Shown here piece after piece: positions 1 to 7,804 of a stretch of 64,000 nt of DNA. The notes under the pieces are model-generated. The model was not told the origin of the DNA and ran no database searches. It worked only from the letters and a program-made list of their open reading frames with translations. Origin of the DNA: Paracoccus aerius. GTDB lineage: Bacteria > Pseudomonadota > Alphaproteobacteria > Rhodobacterales > Rhodobacteraceae. The stretch lies in the NCBI RefSeq assembly GCF_014656455.1, contig NZ_BNCL01000007.1, positions 124,001 to 188,000 on the forward strand, read 5' to 3'. Each line of letters opens with the position of its first letter. The stretch's first letter is position 1. The translations under genes were made by a program, and so were the position numbers.

Positions 1-546
1 GCGGTCGCCTTCGGGCTGCACGGCCTCTTGCAGGGGGTTCAGGTGCAAGATCAGCGCCGATGCGCCAATCGCCTCGACGGCGCGCATCGCCTCGTCCCGG
101 CCAAAGCCGCGGTTCAGTTGCGCGGCGCCGAAATTGGCCAGGATCGGGATGTCGGGGGCCAGGCGGCGCAGGCTGCCGTCAAGGCCCGCGGCCTCGCCCC
201 CCTCGATCACGACGCGCTGCGATCCGACGGCCAGGGGCAGGCGCAACTGCTGGCAGACCTGGGCCAAGGTGCGGTTGATCGCCCCGGCCCGCCGCGGCCC
301 GCCGGTCATCGATCCGATCATCACGGGGGCGTCAATTCGGCAGCCAAGAAATCTGGTGGACAAATCCACCTCGTGCCACGAAACTTCGGGCAGGGCGACA
401 TGTTCGAACAGGACTGCCTCGAGCCCGGTCGTTACGGTTGCGCCTGCCTTTCCGGCAAGCACGACATCCAGATGTTGTTCTTTCCGCGAGGTGAGTGTGA
501 GACCAGAGTCATTGTCTTTCCAAAGCGACGGATCGGGGTGGGTCAT
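1..546 (-). CDS. idi: Type 2 isopentenyl-diphosphate delta-isomerase, 3' part outside window
   Basis: Interconverts IPP and DMAPP with FMN and NADPH in the cytosol, supplying the DMAPP primer for CrtE next door. The first 182 codons are present; the family is about 350 residues, so roughly half the protein lies beyond the left edge. The N-terminus has the type 2 signature SRKEQHLDVVL (residues 20-30), SMTGG at 79-83 (flavin phosphate region) and LNPLQEAVQPEGD at 169-181. The ATG at 546 is preceded by AAGGG. It is divergent from crtE with a 66-bp gap. Type 2 enzymes are unrelated to the E. coli Nudix Idi; in carotenoid-producing Paracoccus they are also known from mevalonate gene clusters, but no mevalonate gene is visible here. 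Confidence 0.93.
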   Translation of the reverse strand, partial: MTHPDPSLWKDNDSGLTLTSRKEQHLDVVLAGKAGATVTTGLEAVLFEHVALPEVSWHEVDLSTRFLGCRIDAPVMIGSMTGGPRRAGAINRTLAQVCQQLRLPLAVGSQRVVIEGGEAAGLDGSLRRLAPDIPILANFGAAQLNRGFGRDEAMRAVEAIGASALILHLNPLQEAVQPEGDR

Positions 547-612
547 GCCTGTCAGCCCTTGTCATTTCGCACTGTGCCTGCTTGCACAACGCCCGTTCTG
601 AAGGACAGTCTC

Positions 613-1572
613 ATGCACCAGCAGGCAATAGACAAGGCGAAGGCCGCGCCCACACATTTCGACATGCAGGAGAGCTTTGTCCGCCAGCTTGACGCGCGCA
701 TCACCCATCACCTGTCCCAGCTTTCCCCCGCGCCCGCCCGCCTGATCGACGCCGCAAGCGACGCGATGGGCAGCGGCAAGCGGCTGCGGCCCTATCTGCT
801 GCACCTGGTGGCGGGCGATGTTGCAGACCGCGACGCGGTCTTGGACATGGCCGTGGCCCTGGAAATGGTGCACACGGCATCCCTGATCGTGGACGACCTG
901 CCGTCGATGGACAATGCCATGCTGCGGCGCGGAAGGCCCACGACCCATGCCCGCTTTGGCGAGGCGACGGCGATCCTGACCGCGATCGGGCTGCTGAACC
1001 ATGCGATCTCGATCGCCAATGGCGTGGCTGGGCTGGCCGACGGGCAGCGTGGCGCGCTTGTGTCGATCCTGTCGGGGGTGATGGGATGGCAGGGACTGGT
1101 CGCGGGGCAGGAACTGGACCTGCACGGCTTCTCCGACAGGGACGGCGTCGACGACGGCCCGCTGGACCGCATCACCCGGATCAATGCGCTGAAGACGGGC
1201 GCCCTGCTATGCGCCGCGGTCGAGGCGGGGGCGATCCTCGGCGGACGCCCCGATGCCGAACGCAGCCTGCTGCGCCGCTTCGGCGAGGACCTGGGCCAGG
1301 CCTTCCAGATCGCCGACGACCTGATCGACATGCTGTCCGACAGCGCCGCCACCGGCAAGGACTGCCGCAAGGACGTTGGCAAGGAAACCTATCTGGCAGT
1401 CTATGGCGCAGAGGAGGCGCTGCGCCGGTGCCGCGGGCTGCTGGCCTCGGCCGATGCGGCGCTTGTGGGCGCGGGCCTGTCGCCCGAGCCGTTCCGCTGC
1501 ATGATCGACGCGATCTTCACTCCGATGCTGGACCGCGTGCCGCAGGCGCAGGCGGCCAGTGCCGCGAGGTAG
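613..1572 (+). CDS. crtE: Geranylgeranyl diphosphate synthase
   Basis: Condenses DMAPP with three IPP to give GGPP, the C20 substrate of phytoene synthase. The 319-residue protein has the bacterial first aspartate-rich motif DDLPSMD (residues 94-100), followed by RRGRPTTH, a KTG at 194-196 and the second aspartate motif DDLID at 235-239. The ATG at 613 follows GAAGGAC. An in-frame upstream extension exists but overlaps idi and has no prenyltransferase similarity. The gene is divergent from idi and convergent with crtB (33 bp apart). A farnesyl or general polyprenyl synthase is possible by fold, but the location beside crtB favours GGPP synthesis. Confidence 0.93.
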   Translation: MHQQAIDKAKAAPTHFDMQESFVRQLDARITHHLSQLSPAPARLIDAASDAMGSGKRLRPYLLHLVAGDVADRDAVLDMAVALEMVHTASLIVDDLPSMDNAMLRRGRPTTHARFGEATAILTAIGLLNHAISIANGVAGLADGQRGALVSILSGVMGWQGLVAGQELDLHGFSDRDGVDDGPLDRITRINALKTGALLCAAVEAGAILGGRPDAERSLLRRFGEDLGQAFQIADDLIDMLSDSAATGKDCRKDVGKETYLAVYGAEEALRRCRGLLASADAALVGAGLSPEPFRCMIDAIFTPMLDRVPQAQAASAAR

Positions 1573-1605
1573 TTGCCCCCGCAGGGCGCGGGCCAGAACC
1601 CGCGC

Positions 1606-2523
1606 CTAGGGGCGGATGTAAAGCCCGTCGCGGCTGACCGGGTCTGTCCGGCGGCGCGGGGCCAGAACGGTTGACCCGACCGCCTTGGCCGCCAGCCGCA
1701 GCTTTTCGCCCTTGGTCGTGGACAGCCGCCCGTTCCAGGCATCCGGTCCCTGCGCCCGCAGCTTGACGCCGATCTGGCGATAGATGTTGCGGGCGGCAGC
1801 GATGGCCAGGGCCGGGCGGCGGGGCAGGGCGGCAATGCCCACGTCCGCGCTGCGATAATAGATCTCGGCATCGTCCAGCAGGCGCAGCGCGACGCGGTGC
1901 AAGGCAGGGCGTTGGGACAGGTCGTCGGGGTCCACAGCCTCGATCCCCTCGGCCCGCAGCAGATCGCGCGGCAGATAGGTTCGCCCGATCCGCGCGTCAT
2001 CGATGACGTCCCGAGCGATGTTGGTCAACTGGAAGGCAAGGCCCAGGTCGCTGGCGCGATCCAGGACAGCCTCGTCCCGGACGCCCATGATCCGCGCCAT
2101 CATCACGCCGACGACCCCCGCCACGCGATAGCAGTATTCCAGCAGGTCGCCCATCCCGTGATAAACCTGTCCGTTCACGTCCATCGCGAAGCCGTCCAGC
2201 AGTTCATCGACATGGCGGTGCGGGATGTCGCGGGCTGCGACGACGCGGGCGAGCCCGGCATAGACCGGAGCGGCCGCATCGCCCCGCAGCGCCCGATGCG
2301 TCAGGTCGCGCAGTTCCGTCAGCCGGGCCGCAGGATCGCCCTGGGCCGTGGCCGCGAAGCCCGCCTCCTGCCCGTCGATCACGTCGTCGGCGTGGCGGCA
2401 CCAGGCGTAAAGCATCACGCAATCCTCGTGCATCCCGGCGGGCAGGAACTTGGACGCCATGGCGAAGCTTTTCGACCCCACGGCGATGGATTGCCGCGCC
2501 TGGTCCAGGGTCGCGTCGCTCAT
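1606..2523 (-). CDS. crtB: 15-cis-phytoene synthase
   Basis: Joins two GGPP head to head to form phytoene, the first committed carotenoid step. The 305-residue protein carries both squalene/phytoene synthase aspartate motifs that bind Mg-diphosphate: RHADDVIDGQ (DDVID at 46-50) and LTNIARDVIDDARIGRTYLP (DVIDD at 172-176). It is the last gene of the crtY-crtI-crtB run; its ATG overlaps the crtI stop as ATGA, which indicates translational coupling. Confidence 0.96.
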   Translation of the reverse strand: MSDATLDQARQSIAVGSKSFAMASKFLPAGMHEDCVMLYAWCRHADDVIDGQEAGFAATAQGDPAARLTELRDLTHRALRGDAAAPVYAGLARVVAARDIPHRHVDELLDGFAMDVNGQVYHGMGDLLEYCYRVAGVVGVMMARIMGVRDEAVLDRASDLGLAFQLTNIARDVIDDARIGRTYLPRDLLRAEGIEAVDPDDLSQRPALHRVALRLLDDAEIYYRSADVGIAALPRRPALAIAAARNIYRQIGVKLRAQGPDAWNGRLSTTKGEKLRLAAKAVGSTVLAPRRRTDPVSRDGLYIRP

Positions 2524-3995
2524 GCCCGTTCCCCGATCATCAGCGACGCCGTGGCCTCGGCCGATCCGACGACGCCGGGAATGCCGGCGCCGGGATGGGT
2601 GCCCGCGCCGACGATATACATGTTCTCCAGCCGCTCGTCGCGGTTGTGGGGGCGGAACCAGGCGCTTTGGGTCAGGATCGGCTCGATGGAAAAGGCCGAT
2701 CCCAGATGCGCGTTCAGTTCCGTCTTGAAGTCCTGCGGCGTGAAGTGGCGCACCGTCACAAGGTCGCGGCGCAAGTTAGGGATATAGCGTTCTTCCAGAT
2801 AATCCAGGATGCGGTCGCGATAGGCCTCGGCCGCCTTGTCCCAATCCATGTCAACAGTGCCCAGATGCGGCACCGGGGCCAGGACGTAATAGGCGCTGCA
2901 CCCTTCCGGGGCGAGGCCGGGATCCGTCACCGACGGCGCGTGCAGGTAAAGCGAGAAGTCATCGGCCAGTTGCTTGCCCCCGAAGATCTCTCCGATCAAC
3001 TCGCGATAGCGGGGGCCGAACAGGACCATGTGGTGGCGCAACTCGGGGCGCAGGCCGCGCAGCCCGAAATAGATCACGAACAGCGACATGGAATGGCGCT
3101 TGCGGGCCAGCTTGTCGCCCTTGGGGTCGCGCAGAAGGTTGCGATAGGTGTGGACCACGTCGGCATTGCTGGCGACCATGTCGAAGGGATGGCGCTGGCC
3201 GCGCGCATGGACGGCGGTGGCGCGGTTGCCCTCGGTCTCGATCCGGTTCACGGGGCTGTCCAGGTGGAGGGTGCCGCCCAGGTCCTGGAACAGTTGCACC
3301 ATGCCCGCGACAAGGGCGCCGGTGCCGCCCTTGGCGAACCAGACGCCGCCTTGGCGTTCAAGCGCGTGAATCAGCGCATAGATGGACGAGGTCGTGAACG
3401 GGTTGCCGCCCACCAGCAGCGTGTGGAAGCTGAAGGCCTGGCGCAGGTGTTCGTCCTTGATGTGGCGCGCCACCATCGAATGCACGGACCGCCAGGCCTG
3501 AAGGCGGGCCAGCTGCGGCGCGGCGCGGATCATGTCCGAGAAATGCAGGAAGGGCACGGTGCCCAGCTTTTCATAGCCCTCGCGATAGACGTCGCGGGAA
3601 TAGGCCAGGAAGCGGCGATACCCCTCGACATCGGGCGGGTTGATTGCGTGGATCTGGCGTTCGATCGAGGGCTGGTCGTCGGCATAGTCGAAGACTGTCC
3701 CGTCTTCCCAGCACAGGCGATAGAAGGGTTCCACCGGCAGCAGGGTCACGTGTTCGGAAATGTCGCGGCCGGACAGCCGCCACAGCTTCTTCAGGCAGTC
3801 CGGATCGGTGATGACCGTCGGCCCAGCATCGAAGGTAAAGCCCGCGTCGTGATAGACATAGGCCCGCCCGCCGGGTTTGTCGCGCTTTTCGAAGACCGTG
3901 GTCGCGATGCCCGCGCTTTGCAGGCGGATGGCAAGCGCAAGGCCGCCCAGGCCCGCGCCAATGACGGCGGCCGTCTTGCCGGGAGAGTGTTTCAT
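2520..3995 (-). CDS. crtI: Phytoene desaturase (lycopene-forming)
   Basis: FAD-dependent desaturase that converts phytoene to lycopene in four steps at the membrane. The 491 residues match the usual length of bacterial CrtI. An N-terminal Rossmann motif AVIGAGLGGLALAIRL (about 10-25) precedes EKRDKPGGRAYVY. The C-terminal carotenoid-oxidase signature GAGTHPGAGIPGVVGSAEA is intact. The start at 3995 is chosen because an upstream in-frame extension would lie wholly inside crtY. ATG overlaps the crtY stop (ATGA), as does its own stop with the crtB start. Confidence 0.96.
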   Translation of the reverse strand: MKHSPGKTAAVIGAGLGGLALAIRLQSAGIATTVFEKRDKPGGRAYVYHDAGFTFDAGPTVITDPDCLKKLWRLSGRDISEHVTLLPVEPFYRLCWEDGTVFDYADDQPSIERQIHAINPPDVEGYRRFLAYSRDVYREGYEKLGTVPFLHFSDMIRAAPQLARLQAWRSVHSMVARHIKDEHLRQAFSFHTLLVGGNPFTTSSIYALIHALERQGGVWFAKGGTGALVAGMVQLFQDLGGTLHLDSPVNRIETEGNRATAVHARGQRHPFDMVASNADVVHTYRNLLRDPKGDKLARKRHSMSLFVIYFGLRGLRPELRHHMVLFGPRYRELIGEIFGGKQLADDFSLYLHAPSVTDPGLAPEGCSAYYVLAPVPHLGTVDMDWDKAAEAYRDRILDYLEERYIPNLRRDLVTVRHFTPQDFKTELNAHLGSAFSIEPILTQSAWFRPHNRDERLENMYIVGAGTHPGAGIPGVVGSAEATASLMIGERA

Positions 3996-5125
3996 GCAGG
4001 CTTCACCTTGAAGGTTTCGGGCAGGCAGCGCAGCGCGCGCCCGACCGGGACGGGCGGTCGGCCCGTCAGGATGCGGGCCTTGTCGGCCCATGTGCTTTGC
4101 CCGGCATAGAACCGCTCGATCAGCGGCTCGGGCAGGCGATAAAAGCGTTCCATCACGTGGCGCCGTTCGTCGGGGGCGGCAGCCTCGAACAGCATCCGCG
4201 ACAGCAGGCGATAGAAGCCCTGCGCCTTGGCGTCGGCCAGCGAATCGCCGCGCAGCGCCCCGGCCAGGACCTGTGCACCCTGGCGCCAGTGCCGGGCGAT
4301 CAGGTCGGCGCTGCGGACCGCGTGCGGCAGGCTGTATCCCGTCAGCGCGTGAAAGCGCATCGCGCGCAGCCCGATGGTCGGAAGGTCGGCGGGGATGCCC
4401 CGCCAGAAGGCGTCCGCGTCAAAGCGCAGGGCAATGGGAAGGACGCCGTTCTCCTCGCGCTCGACAGTGGCGATGCGCCAGCCTTGGGCCGCCGCATATT
4501 CGGCGATCCCCGCGCGTTGATCGGCGGACGAAAGACTGGCGCCGTCGGAGTAGTAGGTGGCCTCGACCAGCAGGCGGCGGTCGTCAAAGGGCAGCAGGTA
4601 GAAGAAGCGATAGCCGTCCATCTGCGGGACGGTCGCGTCCATGATGACCGGGCGCGTCAGCCCGTGGGGCGCTTCCAGCAGGATCTCCTGGCCCAGGAAC
4701 TTCTGGAAACGCACCTCGATGGACGGATGGGGCGAAAAGCCGCGCGCGTCGACGGCAAGATCGCCCTCGATCCGCTGCCCATCGGCCAGCGTCACGCCCC
4801 CTGCGTCGACCGATGCGACCCGCCCGGTGATCCGCGTCACCCCCGCCACGCCGGACAAGGCCGCGCCCAGGCTGTCCGCATCAATCGAGGCATAGCCCGA
4901 CCGAAGCTGGCGGCCATAACCCGGAAAGCGCACGTCCTGCCCGTCCCACTGGCAGCGCAGGGCCGGTTGCAGCCAGGCACGCTGCGCCGAATCAACATCG
5001 CCCGAATGGAAGGACCAGGTGTGGCCGGCCAGGGGTTCGGGACGCTGGTCGATCAGCACCACATCCGCCGCGCCCGCCAGCCGCAACGCCGCCAGCGAGC
5101 CTGCAAGTCCCGCCCCCGCGACCAC
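3992..5125 (-). CDS. crtY: Lycopene beta-cyclase
   Basis: Cyclises both ends of lycopene to beta-ionone rings, giving beta-carotene. The sequence shows the CrtY dinucleotide motif VAGAGLAGSLAALRL, then GHTWSFHSGD, FQKFLGQEI, MDATVPQMDGYRFFYLLPF and GYSLPHAV. The start is unclear. The only ordinary in-frame starts are GTG at 5125 (377 residues, just two residues before AGAG) and ATG at 5281, which would overlap the divergent DUF2585 gene. The position where relatives begin, seven residues further upstream at 5146-5144, reads ACG and lies behind AAAGG. First gene of the crtYIB run. Confidence 0.9.
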   Translation of the reverse strand: MVAGAGLAGSLAALRLAGAADVVLIDQRPEPLAGHTWSFHSGDVDSAQRAWLQPALRCQWDGQDVRFPGYGRQLRSGYASIDADSLGAALSGVAGVTRITGRVASVDAGGVTLADGQRIEGDLAVDARGFSPHPSIEVRFQKFLGQEILLEAPHGLTRPVIMDATVPQMDGYRFFYLLPFDDRRLLVEATYYSDGASLSSADQRAGIAEYAAAQGWRIATVEREENGVLPIALRFDADAFWRGIPADLPTIGLRAMRFHALTGYSLPHAVRSADLIARHWRQGAQVLAGALRGDSLADAKAQGFYRLLSRMLFEAAAPDERRHVMERFYRLPEPLIERFYAGQSTWADKARILTGRPPVPVGRALRCLPETFKVKPA

Positions 5126-5207
5126 GATCCGGCCCGTCTGATTCGTCCTAACCTTTTGTATCTTGTGGCCCCTTGTCTTGGCGGGCTGCGTCTTTACCTT
5201 GGAGGAG

Positions 5208-5819
5208 ATGACAGATGAAAACCGCCCGGCCCCGCTGATTTCGGACGAACGATCCGCCAGTCTGACGCTGGATGCAAGCAAATTGCCGCGGCCTTACGGC
5301 AGGGGGCGACAAGCCGTCGCACTGATCGTGCTGGCGCTGCTGGGCAAGCTGGTGATGCTGCTGATCCTCGGGCGGCCGCTGAACTGCGATTGCGGGCAGA
5401 TCTGGGCCATGCCGGACCAGGCGGGCCTGAATTCGCAGACGGTGCTGGACCCCTACAGCCTGTTGCACCTGGTCTTTGGCGCGGTGCTGGCCAAGCTGGT
5501 TTTCTGGAAGCGGCCCGACTGGCCGCTGTGGACCATCATGGCGGCGGTCGTCGTCAGCGGCACTGTCTGGGAAATGGCCGAGAACCTGCCCGTCACCATC
5601 GACATGTTCGGCTATTCCTCGGGCGATCCGCTGGCCTATCACGGCGACAGCATCGTCAATTCCTTCAGCGACACGGCCGCCGCGGTTTTCGGAGCGGCCT
5701 TGGCGCTGCCCCTTGCGGGCTGGGTCGTCGCGGCCATCGCCGTCGCGGTCGAGCTGCTGTTGTCCCTGTGGGTGGGCGACGGCTATGTCATCGGGCTCTG
5801 GCGCGTGCTGACGTCCTGA
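5208..5819 (+). CDS. DUF2585 (UPF0314-like) integral membrane protein
   Basis: A 203-residue membrane protein of unknown function. It has a hydrophilic N-terminus of about 33 residues, a first hydrophobic segment at about 36-53, the family-type motif LNCDCGQIW, and two to three further hydrophobic segments around WEMAENLPVTIDMF and GDSIVNSFSDTAAAVFGAAL, which match the conserved DUF2585 pattern. GGAGG lies only two bases before the ATG at 5208, unusually close, so an alternative start is possible. It sits opposite to its carotenoid neighbours: divergent from crtY (82 bp) and overlapping the crtX 3' end by 32 bp. Nothing in the sequence ties it to carotenoids. Confidence 0.75.
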   Translation: MTDENRPAPLISDERSASLTLDASKLPRPYGRGRQAVALIVLALLGKLVMLLILGRPLNCDCGQIWAMPDQAGLNSQTVLDPYSLLHLVFGAVLAKLVFWKRPDWPLWTIMAAVVVSGTVWEMAENLPVTIDMFGYSSGDPLAYHGDSIVNSFSDTAAAVFGAALALPLAGWVVAAIAVAVELLLSLWVGDGYVIGLWRVLTS

Positions 5820-7005
5820 TCATCGCCTCGACCCGGTCGATCGCGCCTGCCGCCCCCTGCCATCCCGGGGCTTGGGCCGCGAACTGGGCTGCCGCTTGCC
5901 TGAAGGCGGGATCGGACAGCAGGTCGCGCACCGCTTGCGCGATCCGCCCTGTGCCGCGCTGCCAGGGCTGCAGCCGCAGCCCTGCGCCGCAGCGTTCGAT
6001 GCGCGCGGCCACCCCCGGCTGGTCATGCGTCAGCGGAATGGCCAGCATCGGCACCCCCGCGGCAAGGCATTCCAGCGTCGTGTTCAGCCCCGCATGGGTC
6101 ACGCACAGATCCGCGCGTTCAAGCACCGCCTGCTGGGGCACGAAGGATCGCACCCAGTCGGCGGGAATGGCGCGGGCCTGATCCTCGGTCAGCGATCCCG
6201 CGTGCGACACCAGGACCTGCGCCCCCGCCTGCCGACAGGCCCGCGCGATGCGCGCAAGCAGCCGCGCGCGATGCCCCTGCAACGTCCCCAGCGAGGCATA
6301 GACAAAGGGCCGCTGCGGATCGGGACGGATGTCGTCGGGGAAATCCTGTGCCACCTGCCCCTTGCGGAAGGGACCGACAGCCGCGATGTGGCCGCCGTTC
6401 GCCGGGCGCGGATAATCGAACCCCGGCGCCATCTGCGACAGCGCCAGGTCAGGCGACAGGCAGTCCTGCAGCCGCCCAAGATCGCCCAAGGTCCAAGCCT
6501 GCGCCCAGCGGCGGATCACCCGCGTCTGCGGCGTCATCAGCAGGTCGGCCACCCGTTCGCCCCCCAGATTGCGGCGCAGGCCACCGGCGGTGGGATCATG
6601 AGGCCAGCCCAGGAAGGGCAAGGGGATGCCGGGTTCAGGATCCATCGGCACCGCGCAGGCGACCGAAACCAGCGGCACGCCCGCCGCCCGCGCCAGAAGG
6701 CCCGAGGCAGGCTCCATCTGGTCGCCCAGCACCACGTCAGGGGCCAGGTCGCGGATCACCGACAGGCCGTCGCGGCACAGCCGGTCGGTGCGGCGGGCGC
6801 CCGCCAGGATCTCGGGCAGCAGGCGGCGGGGCTGGGGGCGGGCAGCGGGGCCGGGCAGGGTGACCTGGGCCGCGCCGCCCTGCAGAACGATGCCCGGTTC
6901 GGTCACGAAGATCGCCTCGTGCCCGCGTCGCGTCAGTTCCTGGGCCAGCGCCTCGAAGGCGCGCAGGTGGCTGTGAAGGGGCGGGGTGATCAGGACGGCG
7001 CGCAT
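5788..7005 (-). CDS. crtX: Zeaxanthin (carotenoid) glucosyltransferase
   Basis: GT-B glycosyltransferase expected to move glucose from UDP-glucose to hydroxyl groups on carotenoid beta-rings. The 405-residue protein begins MRAVLITPPLHSHLRAFEAL, which aligns in style with Erwinia-type CrtX starts; an ATG nine bases upstream (7014) is an alternative. The C-terminal UDP-glycosyltransferase signature is present (VTHAGLNTTLECLAAGVP then THDQPGVAARIE). Related macrolide or glycolipid transferases share the fold, so substrate assignment rests on the crt neighbours. No ring hydroxylase gene is in the window to supply its acceptor. Confidence 0.85.
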   Translation of the reverse strand: MRAVLITPPLHSHLRAFEALAQELTRRGHEAIFVTEPGIVLQGGAAQVTLPGPAARPQPRRLLPEILAGARRTDRLCRDGLSVIRDLAPDVVLGDQMEPASGLLARAAGVPLVSVACAVPMDPEPGIPLPFLGWPHDPTAGGLRRNLGGERVADLLMTPQTRVIRRWAQAWTLGDLGRLQDCLSPDLALSQMAPGFDYPRPANGGHIAAVGPFRKGQVAQDFPDDIRPDPQRPFVYASLGTLQGHRARLLARIARACRQAGAQVLVSHAGSLTEDQARAIPADWVRSFVPQQAVLERADLCVTHAGLNTTLECLAAGVPMLAIPLTHDQPGVAARIERCGAGLRLQPWQRGTGRIAQAVRDLLSDPAFRQAAAQFAAQAPGWQGAAGAIDRVEAMIRTSARARAR

Positions 7006-7129
7006 GGGATCCATCGGTTGGGGCAGGGCAGTCGTGCCACAATCGCCAGCCCGTTGCACGGGGTTCGCGCGGCCCGCTGCTTGTGCTATCGCAAGCGCTG
7101 TCGCAGGGGGCGTCGCAGGGGGCAGGGCG

Positions 7130-7804
7130 ATGGGCATCGGACTGATCATCTTCGATTGCGACGGCGTTATCGCCGACAGCGAGGTCCTGTCGGCATCCGT
7201 GCTGATCGACCAGTTGGCGGCCCTGGGCATTGCCGTGACGCCCGCAGACGTGCGCCGCGACTTCCTGGGCCGCAGCTTTCCCACCGTCGCGCAGACGATT
7301 CGCCAGGCGCATGGCCGCCCCTTGCCCGACAGCTTCGAGGCAGATTACCGCGCGCGCCTGCTGGACCGCTTTACCACGGAACTGCTTCCGACGCCCGGGG
7401 TCCGGGCGATCCTGGACGGCCTGCGGATTCCGGCCTGCATCGCCACATCCTCTAGCCCGCAGCGGGTCGCGCATACGCTGGAGGTCCTGGGCCTGGCCGG
7501 ACGGTTCGCAGGCCGCGTCTTCACCGCCAGTCAGGTCAGCCGCGGCAAGCCCGCGCCCGACCTGTTCCTGTTTGCCGCCCAACGCATGGGCGCGGCGCCG
7601 GAAGGGACACTTGTGGTCGAGGACAGCGCCCCCGGCATTGCCGCAGGTCTTGCCGCCGGAATGGCGGTCCTGCATTACGCTGGCGGCGCCCATCTGCGCG
7701 GGGCCGAGCCGATGGCCTTGCCGCCGGGCCTGCGGTCCTTTGACAATTGGGACGAATTCTCCCAACTGTTGGCAAGCCTACAGGAAGGAGCGTCGACCCC
7801 GTGA
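7130..7804 (+). CDS. HAD-superfamily hydrolase, subfamily IA (beta-phosphoglucomutase/phosphatase-like)
   Basis: A 224-residue soluble phosphatase-type protein. All four HAD motifs are visible: FDCDGVIADSE (nucleophile Asp with general acid Asp), TSSSPQR, SRGKPAPDLFLF (Lys) and VVEDSAPGI. The cap insertion between motifs I and II is of the small helical type. GGGGGCAGGG precedes the ATG. Its stop overlaps the GTG of the SorC-type regulator (GTGA), so the two are translationally coupled at the head of the polyol locus. A sugar- or polyol-phosphate substrate is an inference from this location. Divergent from crtX. Confidence 0.85.
   Translation: MGIGLIIFDCDGVIADSEVLSASVLIDQLAALGIAVTPADVRRDFLGRSFPTVAQTIRQAHGRPLPDSFEADYRARLLDRFTTELLPTPGVRAILDGLRIPACIATSSSPQRVAHTLEVLGLAGRFAGRVFTASQVSRGKPAPDLFLFAAQRMGAAPEGTLVVEDSAPGIAAGLAAGMAVLHYAGGAHLRGAEPMALPPGLRSFDNWDEFSQLLASLQEGASTP

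Noticed and set aside
553..590. Promoter for crtE (TTGTCA at 559-564)
   Set aside because: No acceptable -10 hexamer occurs at 16-18 bp spacing, so only the general location in the 66-bp divergent gap can be stated.
28..612. In-frame upstream extension of crtE to position 28
   Set aside because: It would run antisense to idi, whose family motifs are clear, and the extra 195 residues have no prenyltransferase features.
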